Shown: positions 41,456-48,594 of the stretch, piece after piece
Position numbering within the stretch: position 1 is the stretch's first letter
Layout: each line of letters opens with the position of its first letter
Made by a program: the position numbers and the translations under genes
Source of the DNA: an uncultured Chlorobiaceae bacterium
Lineage (GTDB): Bacteria > Bacteroidota > Chlorobiia > Chlorobiales > Chlorobiaceae
NCBI GenBank assembly: GCA_903874585.1
Contig: CAIQSY010000091.1
Coordinates: 1-48,594, forward strand
Length of the DNA: 48,594 nt
Direction: 5' to 3'
Notes under the pieces: model-generated
What the model was told of the DNA's origin: nothing
What the model saw: the letters and a program-made list of their open reading frames with translations, nothing else
Databases searched by the model: none

Positions 41456-43708
41456 ATGCACAGTTTAATTCAGTTATCAATAGTCATACTTCTATTGCCA
41501 CTGCTATCATTTGTGATTCTTATTTTTTTTAATCGCAGACTTCCGAGGCGAGGCGATTTTATAGGAGTTGGAATTCTTGGTACGGCCTTTGTTTTGTCGC
41601 TTTATATTTTTTGGCAAGTTATTGTACAGGCTTATGATCCTGCTTTTAGGGTTGCATGGGATTTCACGTGGATTGATCTTGGAAATGTTCCTGGTGTTGG
41701 ACCACTAAAAATCAAAATGGGTATTGTGATTGATAACATTGCGTCAATTATGTTGTCAATGGTCACATTGATTAGTTTTCTTGTTCATTTGTATTCCACA
41801 GGTTATATGGCAGGCGATAAGAATTATGGTAGATTCTTTGCTTATCTTGGAATATTTACTTTTTCAATGCTTGGTATTATCCTTTCTGATAATCTTTTCG
41901 CGATTTATATTTTTTGGGAGCTTGTAGGTCTCTCTTCATACTTACTTATTGGGTTCTTTTTTGAAAAAGAGAGTGCGGCGGATGCACAGAAAAAAGCATT
42001 TCTTGCAAATCGCGTTGGTGATATCGGTATGTGGCTTGGTATTTTAATTCTTTATTCACAGTTCCATACGTTTAACTACCAAGAGATTTATGCTAATCTG
42101 GCAGCAGGTAAATTTGCTCTTTCTAATGGTTGGCTGACTGCCGCAGGTATTCTGTTATTTATGGGTTGTGTTGGTAAATCAGCACAATTTCCTCTTCATG
42201 TATGGCTTCCGGATGCTATGGAAGGTCCTACTCCAGTTTCAGCGCTCATCCATGCAGCTACCATGGTTGCAGCAGGAGTTTATTTTGTAGCTCGTATTTT
42301 TGTTGTTTTGACCCCTGATGCCTTGCATGTTATTGCATTTGTGGGAGCATTTACTGCTTTTATGGCGGCAACAATAGCAATAACCCAGCATGATATTAAG
42401 CGCGTTCTTGCTTATTCTACTGTATCACAGCTTGGGTATATGGTTCTCGGTTTAGGTGTCGGTGCTTATTCTGCATCTCTATTCCATCTTGTTACTCATG
42501 CGTTTTTTAAAGCTTGCCTTTTCTTGGGCTCAGGAGCAATTATACATGCAATGCACCACGAACAGGATATGCGATGGATGGGCGGCTTACGTAAGCAAAT
42601 GCCTTGGACATTCGTAACCTTTACTCTTGCTACACTTGCACTTGCCGGCTTACCTCTAACAAGTGGTTTTTTGAGTAAAGATGCTATTCTTGCTGGTGCT
42701 ATTGGATTTGCTGAAGTTGAAGGTGGTGGAATTTATTATTTGATTCCATTTTTAGGTTTTTTCTCTGCTATGTTGACAGCCTTTTATATGGGACGTCAGA
42801 TATGGCTTGTTTTCTTTGGCGAGAGTCGTACACATCTTAAGCCTGTAGATGATCAACATCACGATCATAATGCGCATGGTAGTCATGATGATGACCATTC
42901 TCATCATGGAGTACATGAGGTTGCATGGAATATGAGAGCTCCACTTGTAATTCTCGCAACACTCTCTGTGTTCTTTGTTTATTCGCCTGATCCTCTTGAT
43001 GGAGCAAAAGGTTGGTTTATGAAGATGATTCCCACACCAGCAACTGTTGTTGGATCATCTAATCCTCAGCAAGGCTTTGTTCATGCAGCAGTTATGCAAG
43101 CACCGCATGTTGAGAGTGCGACACATACGGTTCCCGACCCGCAACATGAAGGAACTAATCCCGTAGCTCAACATAGTTCTGCGCATGGAGATCATGTTTA
43201 TTCAGATCCACGTCAGGCAGCAATTGTTCATGCTGGACATGGTGCGCATTATACGGCTATTTATATATCAAGTGTAATGGTGATTTTAGGTATTGGATTA
43301 GCTTGTATATTCTATGTTTTTGGTGTTATCGATCCTGCGAAGACGGCTCTTGCTATAAGACCATTGTATCTTTTTTCTTTTAATAAGTGGTACTGGGATG
43401 AGATTTATCAAGCAACATTTATTCGTGGGTCAGTCCTCATTGCAAAAATGTTAAGTTGGTTTGATACTCATGTTGTTGATGGTATCGTCAATGGTGTTGC
43501 AACGCTTGTTCGTAAATTTGCTTTCTTGAACAATAGTTTTGATAAACATGTTGTTGATGGTTTGGTTAATTTTACAGCATTTACTGTTAATACTACTGGT
43601 GCAGTTTTAAGAAAGTTACAGACTGGAAAAGTGCAGACTTATATTGTCATGCTTATTCTCGTTGTGTTTGGCTACTTTGTCTTTTATTTTTCACGCATAG
43701 TTTACTAA
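41456..43708 (+). CDS. nuoL: NDH-1 subunit L (NuoL/NdhF), antiporter-like
   Basis: A 750-residue antiporter-like proton-pumping subunit. Conserved parts include DNLFAIYIFWELVGLSSYLLIG, GKSAQFPLHVWLPDAMEGPTPVSALIHAATMVAAG, DIKRVLAYSTVSQLGYM and the end helices with WYWDEIYQATF. Two His-rich stretches are unusual: about 462-485 (HHDHNAHGSHDDDHSHHG) and about 538-600 (QAPHVESATHTVPDPQHEG, AQHSSAHGDH, HAGHGAHY). They fall in loops between the later helices and make the protein longer than E. coli NuoL (613 residues). They might bind metal or simply be loop filler. Confidence 0.95.
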   Translation: MHSLIQLSIVILLLPLLSFVILIFFNRRLPRRGDFIGVGILGTAFVLSLYIFWQVIVQAYDPAFRVAWDFTWIDLGNVPGVGPLKIKMGIVIDNIASIMLSMVTLISFLVHLYSTGYMAGDKNYGRFFAYLGIFTFSMLGIILSDNLFAIYIFWELVGLSSYLLIGFFFEKESAADAQKKAFLANRVGDIGMWLGILILYSQFHTFNYQEIYANLAAGKFALSNGWLTAAGILLFMGCVGKSAQFPLHVWLPDAMEGPTPVSALIHAATMVAAGVYFVARIFVVLTPDALHVIAFVGAFTAFMAATIAITQHDIKRVLAYSTVSQLGYMVLGLGVGAYSASLFHLVTHAFFKACLFLGSGAIIHAMHHEQDMRWMGGLRKQMPWTFVTFTLATLALAGLPLTSGFLSKDAILAGAIGFAEVEGGGIYYLIPFLGFFSAMLTAFYMGRQIWLVFFGESRTHLKPVDDQHHDHNAHGSHDDDHSHHGVHEVAWNMRAPLVILATLSVFFVYSPDPLDGAKGWFMKMIPTPATVVGSSNPQQGFVHAAVMQAPHVESATHTVPDPQHEGTNPVAQHSSAHGDHVYSDPRQAAIVHAGHGAHYTAIYISSVMVILGIGLACIFYVFGVIDPAKTALAIRPLYLFSFNKWYWDEIYQATFIRGSVLIAKMLSWFDTHVVDGIVNGVATLVRKFAFLNNSFDKHVVDGLVNFTAFTVNTTGAVLRKLQTGKVQTYIVMLILVVFGYFVFYFSRIVY

Positions 43709-43748
43709 GAGACCTTTATTTTAATTAGAAAACCTACAGATACGGAAC

Positions 43749-45383
43749 ATGCTGAGTTTAATTGTTTTTCTGCCTATTATTGCCGGTTTGATAATTCTTG
43801 CCGTGCCGTCATCACAAAAGCAGATAATCAGAATTGTTTCACTGCTTGCGGCCCTTGCCCAGGGAGTGCTGGCTGTTCTGATCTGGAAAGATTATAATCC
43901 TGCGCTTCCAGGTATTACTGCAGGACCCAATGGCAGTCCATTAGGATCATTTCAATTTGTAGAAAGGGTTCCATGGATTAATCTTGATCTTGCTGGATTT
44001 GGTCCATTAAATATTGAGTATTTTATTGGTGTTGATGGTATATCTATCACCATGGTTATACTTACAGCCTTGGTTTCAGCTATAGGAGTTCTTTCAAGTT
44101 GGCCAATTCAAAAGCAGGTTAAAGGTTATTTTATCCTATATAATTTGCTTGCTACAGCCATGATGGGTTGTTTTGTGGCTTTAGATTTCTTCCTTTTTTA
44201 TGTTTTTTGGGAAGTTATGCTTCTCCCTATGTATTTTTTAATTGGTATATGGGGTGGTCCAAATCGCGAGTATGCTGCTATTAAGTTTTTTCTTTATACT
44301 CTTTTTGGTTCTGTTTTTATGTTGCTTGTTATGATTGGATTGTACTTCAGTGTTACTGATCCTGTGACTGGTAATCATACATTCAGCTTGGTGGCTATGG
44401 CGACACAGAGTAACTATATCAAAGATGCTATTCTTGGTCCCGATAATGTTGTATGGCGTTATGTAGCTTTTATTGTTCTCTTTATTGGATTTGCGATTAA
44501 GGTTCCGATGTTTCCTTTTCATACATGGCTTCCTGATGCGCACGTTGAGGCTCCAACTCCTATTTCAGTTATTCTTGCAGGTGTGCTTTTGAAATTAGGT
44601 ACTTATGGAATGATTCGTATTAACTTCCCATTATTTCCAGAAGTGTTTCAAGCGGGCATGTATGTCATTGGTATTTTTGGCGCTATTAATATTATATATG
44701 GTGCATTTTGTGCTCTTGCACAGCAGGATCTTAAGAAAATGGTCGCATATTCCTCTATAAGCCACATGGGTTATGTTCTGTTAGGTTTATCTGCTGGCAA
44801 TAGTGAAGGCATGGTTGGCGCTCTTTATCAAATGTTTAATCATGGCACTATTACTGCTATGCTCTTTTTGCTTGTAGGCGTTATTTATGATCGTGCTCAT
44901 ACTCGTCAGATCGATAAATTTGGTGGGCTTGCAAGTTATATGCCAGTGTATGCCGGACTTGTTACTGTAGCATGGTTTGCATCACTTGGTTTACCTGGGC
45001 TGAGTGGGTTTATTTCTGAGGCACTTGTGTTTGTTGGTGCATTTAGTTCTGTAACGACTCGATATATCGCTATGGTTTCAGTTTTAGGTATTGTATTTGG
45101 TGCTGCTTATCTGCTTTGGTCTCTACAAAGAATGTTTTTAGGTCAGAGAAAACCAGGTGCAGCTTATGATGTTGTTACTGGCGATGATGGTCATGAGCAT
45201 ATTCATTTTCATGATTGGAATGGTAAGCTTGATCTTGATGCTCGCGAATTGACTATGCTTGTGCCTCTTGTTATTATTACTATTGTTCTTGGTATTTATC
45301 CAATGCCAATACTTGGTATGCTGACAGCAAGTATCAATAAGCTTGTTGAAGTGCTTTCACCAGTAGTTTTATCACAGCTTTGA
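43749..45383 (+). CDS. nuoM: NDH-1 subunit M (NuoM/NdhD), antiporter-like
   Basis: A 544-residue proton-pumping membrane subunit, with FFLFYVFWEVMLLPMYFLIGIWGG (helix 5 Glu), FAIKVPMFPFHTWLPDAHVEAPTPISVILAGVLLKLGTYG (Lys of the channel) and QQDLKKMVAYSSISHMGYVLLG. A loop near residue 476 has a small His cluster, GDDGHEHIHFHDW, similar in flavour to the NuoL insert. Typical length. Confidence 0.96.
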   Translation: MLSLIVFLPIIAGLIILAVPSSQKQIIRIVSLLAALAQGVLAVLIWKDYNPALPGITAGPNGSPLGSFQFVERVPWINLDLAGFGPLNIEYFIGVDGISITMVILTALVSAIGVLSSWPIQKQVKGYFILYNLLATAMMGCFVALDFFLFYVFWEVMLLPMYFLIGIWGGPNREYAAIKFFLYTLFGSVFMLLVMIGLYFSVTDPVTGNHTFSLVAMATQSNYIKDAILGPDNVVWRYVAFIVLFIGFAIKVPMFPFHTWLPDAHVEAPTPISVILAGVLLKLGTYGMIRINFPLFPEVFQAGMYVIGIFGAINIIYGAFCALAQQDLKKMVAYSSISHMGYVLLGLSAGNSEGMVGALYQMFNHGTITAMLFLLVGVIYDRAHTRQIDKFGGLASYMPVYAGLVTVAWFASLGLPGLSGFISEALVFVGAFSSVTTRYIAMVSVLGIVFGAAYLLWSLQRMFLGQRKPGAAYDVVTGDDGHEHIHFHDWNGKLDLDARELTMLVPLVIITIVLGIYPMPILGMLTASINKLVEVLSPVVLSQL

Positions 45384-45427
45384 TAGTAATTGAAAAGATA
45401 GAGACTAAAGAATAAACGAAGAGAATT

Positions 45428-46966
45428 ATGTTCGAGCTACCATCAGGTGCTGAAATTCAGAGTATTATTGCATCTTTAAAAGCAAGTGTTGGGTTTTTTA
45501 TACCTGAAATTTATCTATCTGTACTTTTTATGCTCCTTATCGTTATCGATTTGGTGACAAAAAGTAAGAAAAATATACTTCTTTCCTTAATCACGTTGAG
45601 TGGTCTTACAGGTAGTCTGTTTTTTATCTATCAGCAGCATAGTCTTCAATCGAGCGAATTCTTTTTTGGAATGTATGTTTTGGATGAGTTCGCACTCTTC
45701 TTTAAGTATTTTTTTGTTCTTTCAGGTATGCTTGCTGTGGTTGTTACTATGGCAGATGATCAATTTGATAGAGAAGTAAAGAGTATCGGTGAGTATTATG
45801 CTCTAATTGTCTCTATGGTGATTGGTATGATTATGATGGCATCGTCACAAGATCTTTTGATGATTTTTCTTTCTATGGAGCTTGTGAGTTTTACCGCTTA
45901 TATTCTTACAGGTTATTTCAAAAAGAATCAACGCTCATCGGAAGCCGCACTTAAATACCTTATTTATGGAGCAGTCTCATCGGGATTGATGGTTTATGGT
46001 TTTTCTCTTCTTTATGGTTTGACAGCTCAGACAAATCTTATTAAAATTGGTATAGAGCTTGCTGCAACTGGTGCTGATAAATCATTGGTGATGATGTTGG
46101 CATCTCTCCTTATTATTACTGGTTTTGGTTACAAAATTGGTGCAGTTCCTTTCCATTTTTGGGCACCAGATGTTTATGAAGGCGCTCCTACTCCGATTAC
46201 TGCATATCTTTCGGTTGCATCAAAAGCCGCTGGCTTTGCTTTGCTTATGCGTTTCTTTTATGTTGCAATTCCACATTCTACAGCTACTTTATCGAGTATA
46301 GTTGGTATAGATTGGGTTACTCTTTTGATGATTCTTTCGGTTGCTTCTATGATTTATGGAAATGTCGTTGCATTGTGGCAAAAAAATGTTAAACGACTGC
46401 TTGCTTATTCATCGATTGCCCATGCAGGCTATTTGCTCCTTGGTCTTATTGTTATGGGTAAGTTTGGTACTCAGGCTACTCTGTTTTATTTGTTATCTTA
46501 TTTTCTTGTAAATTTCGGAGCTTTTTATGTAGTCATCTTAATTGCTAATAAAACAGGTAGTGAAAACCTTGATGATTATAAGGGTTTAGGTAAAACAATG
46601 CCGGTTGCTGGTGCGGCGTTGACTGTTTTTCTTGTTTCATTAGTAGGTTTACCACCAACAGTTGGTTTTATTGGTAAACTGATGATTTTTTCTGCTCTAC
46701 TCGCTAAAGGTTCAGTGTATCTGTGGTTAGCATTTATCGGTATAATGACAAGCGTTATTTCACTGTATTATTATATGTTAATCCCACTTAACATGTATTT
46801 ACGTGAGCCACAACAAGCCACTGGAAAAGCAATGAATACTGGAATTGTTCCAAAAGTAATCATGTCGGTGCTTATGGCGTTAACTATTTATTTCGGCTTG
46901 TTTTTTACATCCTTATCTGACTTTTCAAAGTACTCTTCGTCACTCTTTGGTATTGTTCTTCAGTAA
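45428..46966 (+). CDS. nuoN: NDH-1 subunit N (NuoN/NdhB), antiporter-like
   Basis: A 512-residue membrane subunit, the last of the operon. Signatures include DLLMIFLSMELVSFTAYILTGY, GYKIGAVPFHFWAPDVYEGAPTPITAYLSVASKAAGF and NVKRLLAYSSIAHAGYLLLG. About 14 helices. A long inverted repeat follows the gene, consistent with operon end. Confidence 0.96.
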   Translation: MFELPSGAEIQSIIASLKASVGFFIPEIYLSVLFMLLIVIDLVTKSKKNILLSLITLSGLTGSLFFIYQQHSLQSSEFFFGMYVLDEFALFFKYFFVLSGMLAVVVTMADDQFDREVKSIGEYYALIVSMVIGMIMMASSQDLLMIFLSMELVSFTAYILTGYFKKNQRSSEAALKYLIYGAVSSGLMVYGFSLLYGLTAQTNLIKIGIELAATGADKSLVMMLASLLIITGFGYKIGAVPFHFWAPDVYEGAPTPITAYLSVASKAAGFALLMRFFYVAIPHSTATLSSIVGIDWVTLLMILSVASMIYGNVVALWQKNVKRLLAYSSIAHAGYLLLGLIVMGKFGTQATLFYLLSYFLVNFGAFYVVILIANKTGSENLDDYKGLGKTMPVAGAALTVFLVSLVGLPPTVGFIGKLMIFSALLAKGSVYLWLAFIGIMTSVISLYYYMLIPLNMYLREPQQATGKAMNTGIVPKVIMSVLMALTIYFGLFFTSLSDFSKYSSSLFGIVLQ

Positions 46967-47002
46967 TTCTGCGCTGTTGAGTTTATATATATAAAAATCG
47001 TG

Positions 47003-47052
47003 TTAAAAGCGTGAATTTGGCATCATTAAGATGTGTGACTTCACGCTTTTAA
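47003..47052 (+). terminator. Inverted repeat at the end of the nuo operon
   Basis: TTAAAAGCGTGAA (47003-47015) and TTCACGCTTTTAA (47040-47052) form a 13-base perfect stem around a 24-base loop that itself has a small CATC/GATG stem. The descending arm carries the T-run. Likely terminator of the eleven-gene operon. Confidence 0.6.
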
Positions 47053-47176
47053 TGTGTATATGGTCATTAATTTTAATTATTTTACCTATAATCAATAGTA
47101 AATATCAGTGATACTGTTTAAATTGTTAGAATTTATGTATTGATGAATTTAATTATTCAAACCAAACGTTGAAAAA

Positions 47177-47959
47177 ATGAAGCTATCAAAGAAATATTTA
47201 ATTCCAACAGTGTTGGGCTTTTTGGGTTTAAGCTCACCGACCTTTGCAGCGACACCAACAGGTGTTTCTAACTATACACCAAATAATCACGGCAAATCAG
47301 TAACTACCCCTGTGGCTTGGGGTGCATCTAATAATGTTGTGTTTATGGGTGCTGGCGGGACTTATCACTCTCCATATTCGGATAAGGGTGATGGTGCGGC
47401 AGTACTTGGGTTTGGCTTGGGGGATCCAAAAAAAAATGTTGGTGTGCAGGTAACCTTTATGTCTCTTGATATATCGCACTGGGGAGAGTACTCTTCAGCT
47501 ATTCATCTTTCAAGAGATTTAGGGAATGCTGATGCTATAGGTGTTGGTGTTGAAAACATAATGCTGACTGATGGTGGTGACTCTGGTCAAAGCTATTACG
47601 TTGTTTATAGCCGTGCTTCTCAAGATCCTTCGGTGATTAATCCAAAAACGAACAAGTCAAAATTACATTATAGTGTTGGTGTTGGTAAGGGTCGATTCAG
47701 TGATATGAGTCCAAAGGATAAAGAGCATGGTAAAGGTGAGCACGGTACATACGCATTCGGTAACGTTTCGTATGAAGTGTATGATACGTGTAATGTTATT
47801 ACCGATTGGAATGGCATGAACCTTAATGCGGGTTTATCTAAGTCATTTATGATTGAAAAAATTCCATTTGCTGTAACCGTCGGTGTTGCTGATCTTACTG
47901 GTTATTCTGGTGACGGTGCACGTTTAGTTGTTGCTGGTGGTTTTGGATTTAAATTGTAA
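47177..47959 (+). CDS. Exported, probably outer-membrane-associated protein
   Basis: Not recognised. It has a clear signal peptide (MKLSKKYLIPTVLGFLGLSSPTFA, cleavage near AAT) and a mature part of about 235 residues rich in Gly, Ser and aromatic residues with alternating beta-strand character (NVGVQVTFMSLDI, LHYSVGVGKGRF, AVTVGVADLTGY), ending in VVAGGFGFKL, the pattern of a small outer-membrane beta barrel. The next gene starts 21 bases after it and is also exported, so both are likely part of one surface unit. Confidence 0.65.
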   Translation: MKLSKKYLIPTVLGFLGLSSPTFAATPTGVSNYTPNNHGKSVTTPVAWGASNNVVFMGAGGTYHSPYSDKGDGAAVLGFGLGDPKKNVGVQVTFMSLDISHWGEYSSAIHLSRDLGNADAIGVGVENIMLTDGGDSGQSYYVVYSRASQDPSVINPKTNKSKLHYSVGVGKGRFSDMSPKDKEHGKGEHGTYAFGNVSYEVYDTCNVITDWNGMNLNAGLSKSFMIEKIPFAVTVGVADLTGYSGDGARLVVAGGFGFKL

Positions 47960-47980
47960 GAACTTTAAACGATACTCATT

Positions 47981-48594
47981 ATGAAAAAAAAAATTATAGG
48001 TACAAGTATTTTGGTGGCTGGGTTATGTATTTATCCGATTACCTCTCAAGCTGTATCAAACTATTCTGATATTTCCGCCGGAGCTCCTGTCAATACGATA
48101 GGATCAATGGTTGGTTCTGGAGTTAGTGGTAGTATTGGTTCTTCAGCCAGTGATTTTGTAGCGCCAGTAGCGCCAGTAGCGCCAGTAGTGCCAGTAGCGC
48201 CAGTAGCACCAGTAGCACCGACAGGTCAGACAGGAACAACCGGTCAGACAGGAGCAACCGGTCAGACAGGAGCAACCGGTCAGACAGGAGCAACCGGTCA
48301 GACAGGAGCAACCGGTCAGACGGGAGCAACCGGTCAGACGGGAGCAACCGGTCAGACAGGAACAACAGGTCAGACAGGAGCAACCGGTCAGACGGGAGCA
48401 ACCGGTCAGACGGGAGCAACCGGTCAGACGGGAGCAACCGGTCAGACGGGAGCAACCGGTCAGACAGGGTCTACTGGCAATACACAGCAAGGTGGTGGTA
48501 CTGCACAGCCAGGCAGTGCGTCTAAACCAAGTGTAACATCAAAACAGAGTGGTGGTGTTAAAACAACAAAAGCTGGAACAAGAGGTGGTATAAA
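47981..48594 (+). CDS. Exported collagen-like repeat protein (partial, cut at right edge)
   Basis: Starts at ATG 47981 and is open to the window end (204 codons). A signal peptide (MKKKIIGTSILVAGLCIYPITSQA) leads to a Ser/Gly-rich segment, a Val-Ala-Pro repeat of seven units (48158-48220), then 14 tandem copies of an 18-base unit coding Gly-Gln-Thr-Gly-Ala/Thr/Ser-Thr (48224-48475). That is 28 Gly-X-Thr triplets with Gly at every third place, as in bacterial collagen-like proteins. A Gly/Ser/Lys-rich stretch follows. The protein is likely a surface fibre or stalk; Thr at the Y position may be glycosylated. The C-terminal anchor lies outside the window. Confidence 0.75.
   Translation, partial: MKKKIIGTSILVAGLCIYPITSQAVSNYSDISAGAPVNTIGSMVGSGVSGSIGSSASDFVAPVAPVAPVVPVAPVAPVAPTGQTGTTGQTGATGQTGATGQTGATGQTGATGQTGATGQTGATGQTGTTGQTGATGQTGATGQTGATGQTGATGQTGATGQTGSTGNTQQGGGTAQPGSASKPSVTSKQSGGVKTTKAGTRGGI
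48158..48475 (+). repeat. In-frame tandem repeats: 9-base Val-Ala-Pro units and 18-base Gly-Gln-Thr-Gly-Ala-Thr units
   Basis: Seven 9-base units (GTAGCGCCA and variants, 48158-48220) are followed by fourteen 18-base units (GGTCAGACAGGAGCAACC and variants, 48224-48475). Units 1 and 8 code Thr instead of Ala and unit 14 codes Ser; acg or aca at the third codon separates subtypes. The near-identity at DNA level suggests recent slippage or recombination. Confidence 0.9.

Noticed and set aside
48224..48475. CRISPR-like array
   Set aside because: The 18-base units are contiguous with no spacers and code in frame.
48123..48490. Two long minus-strand frames with Ser-Asp-Arg-Leu-Leu or Cys-Leu-Thr-Gly repeats
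   Set aside because: They are complements of the in-frame tandem repeat of the plus-strand collagen-like gene, which has a signal peptide and proper start; the repeat keeps all frames open by chance.

Overview
The window reads as chromosomal DNA of a green sulfur bacterium (Chlorobiaceae), probably an AT-rich member of Chlorobium. The reasons are the gene set and the protein wording: a fused-gamma KorA plus KorB 2-oxoglutarate:ferredoxin oxidoreductase (the CO2-fixing step of the reductive TCA cycle), a SudB/SudA (NfnAB-like) flavoprotein pair, a tandem pair of 8-Cys ferredoxins, an 11-subunit NDH-1 operon without NuoE/F/G, and an elongation factor P with the HRTPGNLRAF tip. Species assignment (for example C. 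chlorochromatii) is only a guess. All calls come from reading the sequence; no database search was possible.

Layout. 1-1123 (minus): hisH then hisA (hisA runs off the left edge). 1295-3688 (plus): sudB-sudA, closed by tandem hairpins. 3855-6320 (minus): efp-accB-accC. 6540-7916 (plus): HU and accA. 7980-10891 (minus): korA-korB. 11168-11428 (minus): a small Cys-rich protein. 11748-15313 (plus): alaS and two ferredoxins. 15285-16526 (minus): serB, overlapping the second ferredoxin tail to tail. 16930-18562 (minus): a two-gene unit encoding a small helical protein and a NotI-family nuclease. 18892-23714 (minus): a three-gene exopolysaccharide unit made of a TPR/beta-barrel exporter, a cellulose-synthase-type GT2 and a GH8 hydrolase. 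24250-31504 (plus): two lipoproteins, dCMP deaminase, ribD, DoxX, tpx, ribE, rarA and a TolC-like protein. 31526-33248 (minus): two tRNA-Leu genes, a HIT hydrolase and a methyltransferase. 33368-35873 (plus): a PAP2-like membrane protein, a ferrochelatase-like protein, a TPR protein and a small membrane protein. 36004-46966 (plus): ndh/nuo A-B-C-D-H-I-J-K-L-M-N. 47177-48594 (plus): two exported proteins, the second with collagen-like Gly-Gln-Thr-Gly-Ala-Thr repeats and cut by the right edge.

How the genes fit together. KorAB fixes CO2 using reduced ferredoxin. The two ferredoxins, SudBA and the NADH-module-less NDH-1 are all plausible partners in that ferredoxin/NAD(P)H/quinone electron economy. 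AccA, AccB and AccC provide three of the four acetyl-CoA carboxylase parts (accD is not here). The most unusual locus is the NotI-like nuclease: it keeps the four Cys of NotI's metal site and the E-x-Q active-site element, but carries about 190 extra N-terminal residues that begin with a rubrerythrin/ferritin-like half motif, is translationally coupled to a second small ferritin-like helical protein, and has no methyltransferase beside it. Next to it is a reduced exopolysaccharide synthase operon without BcsB or PilZ. The right edge holds a repeat-rich, likely surface-exposed collagen-like protein.
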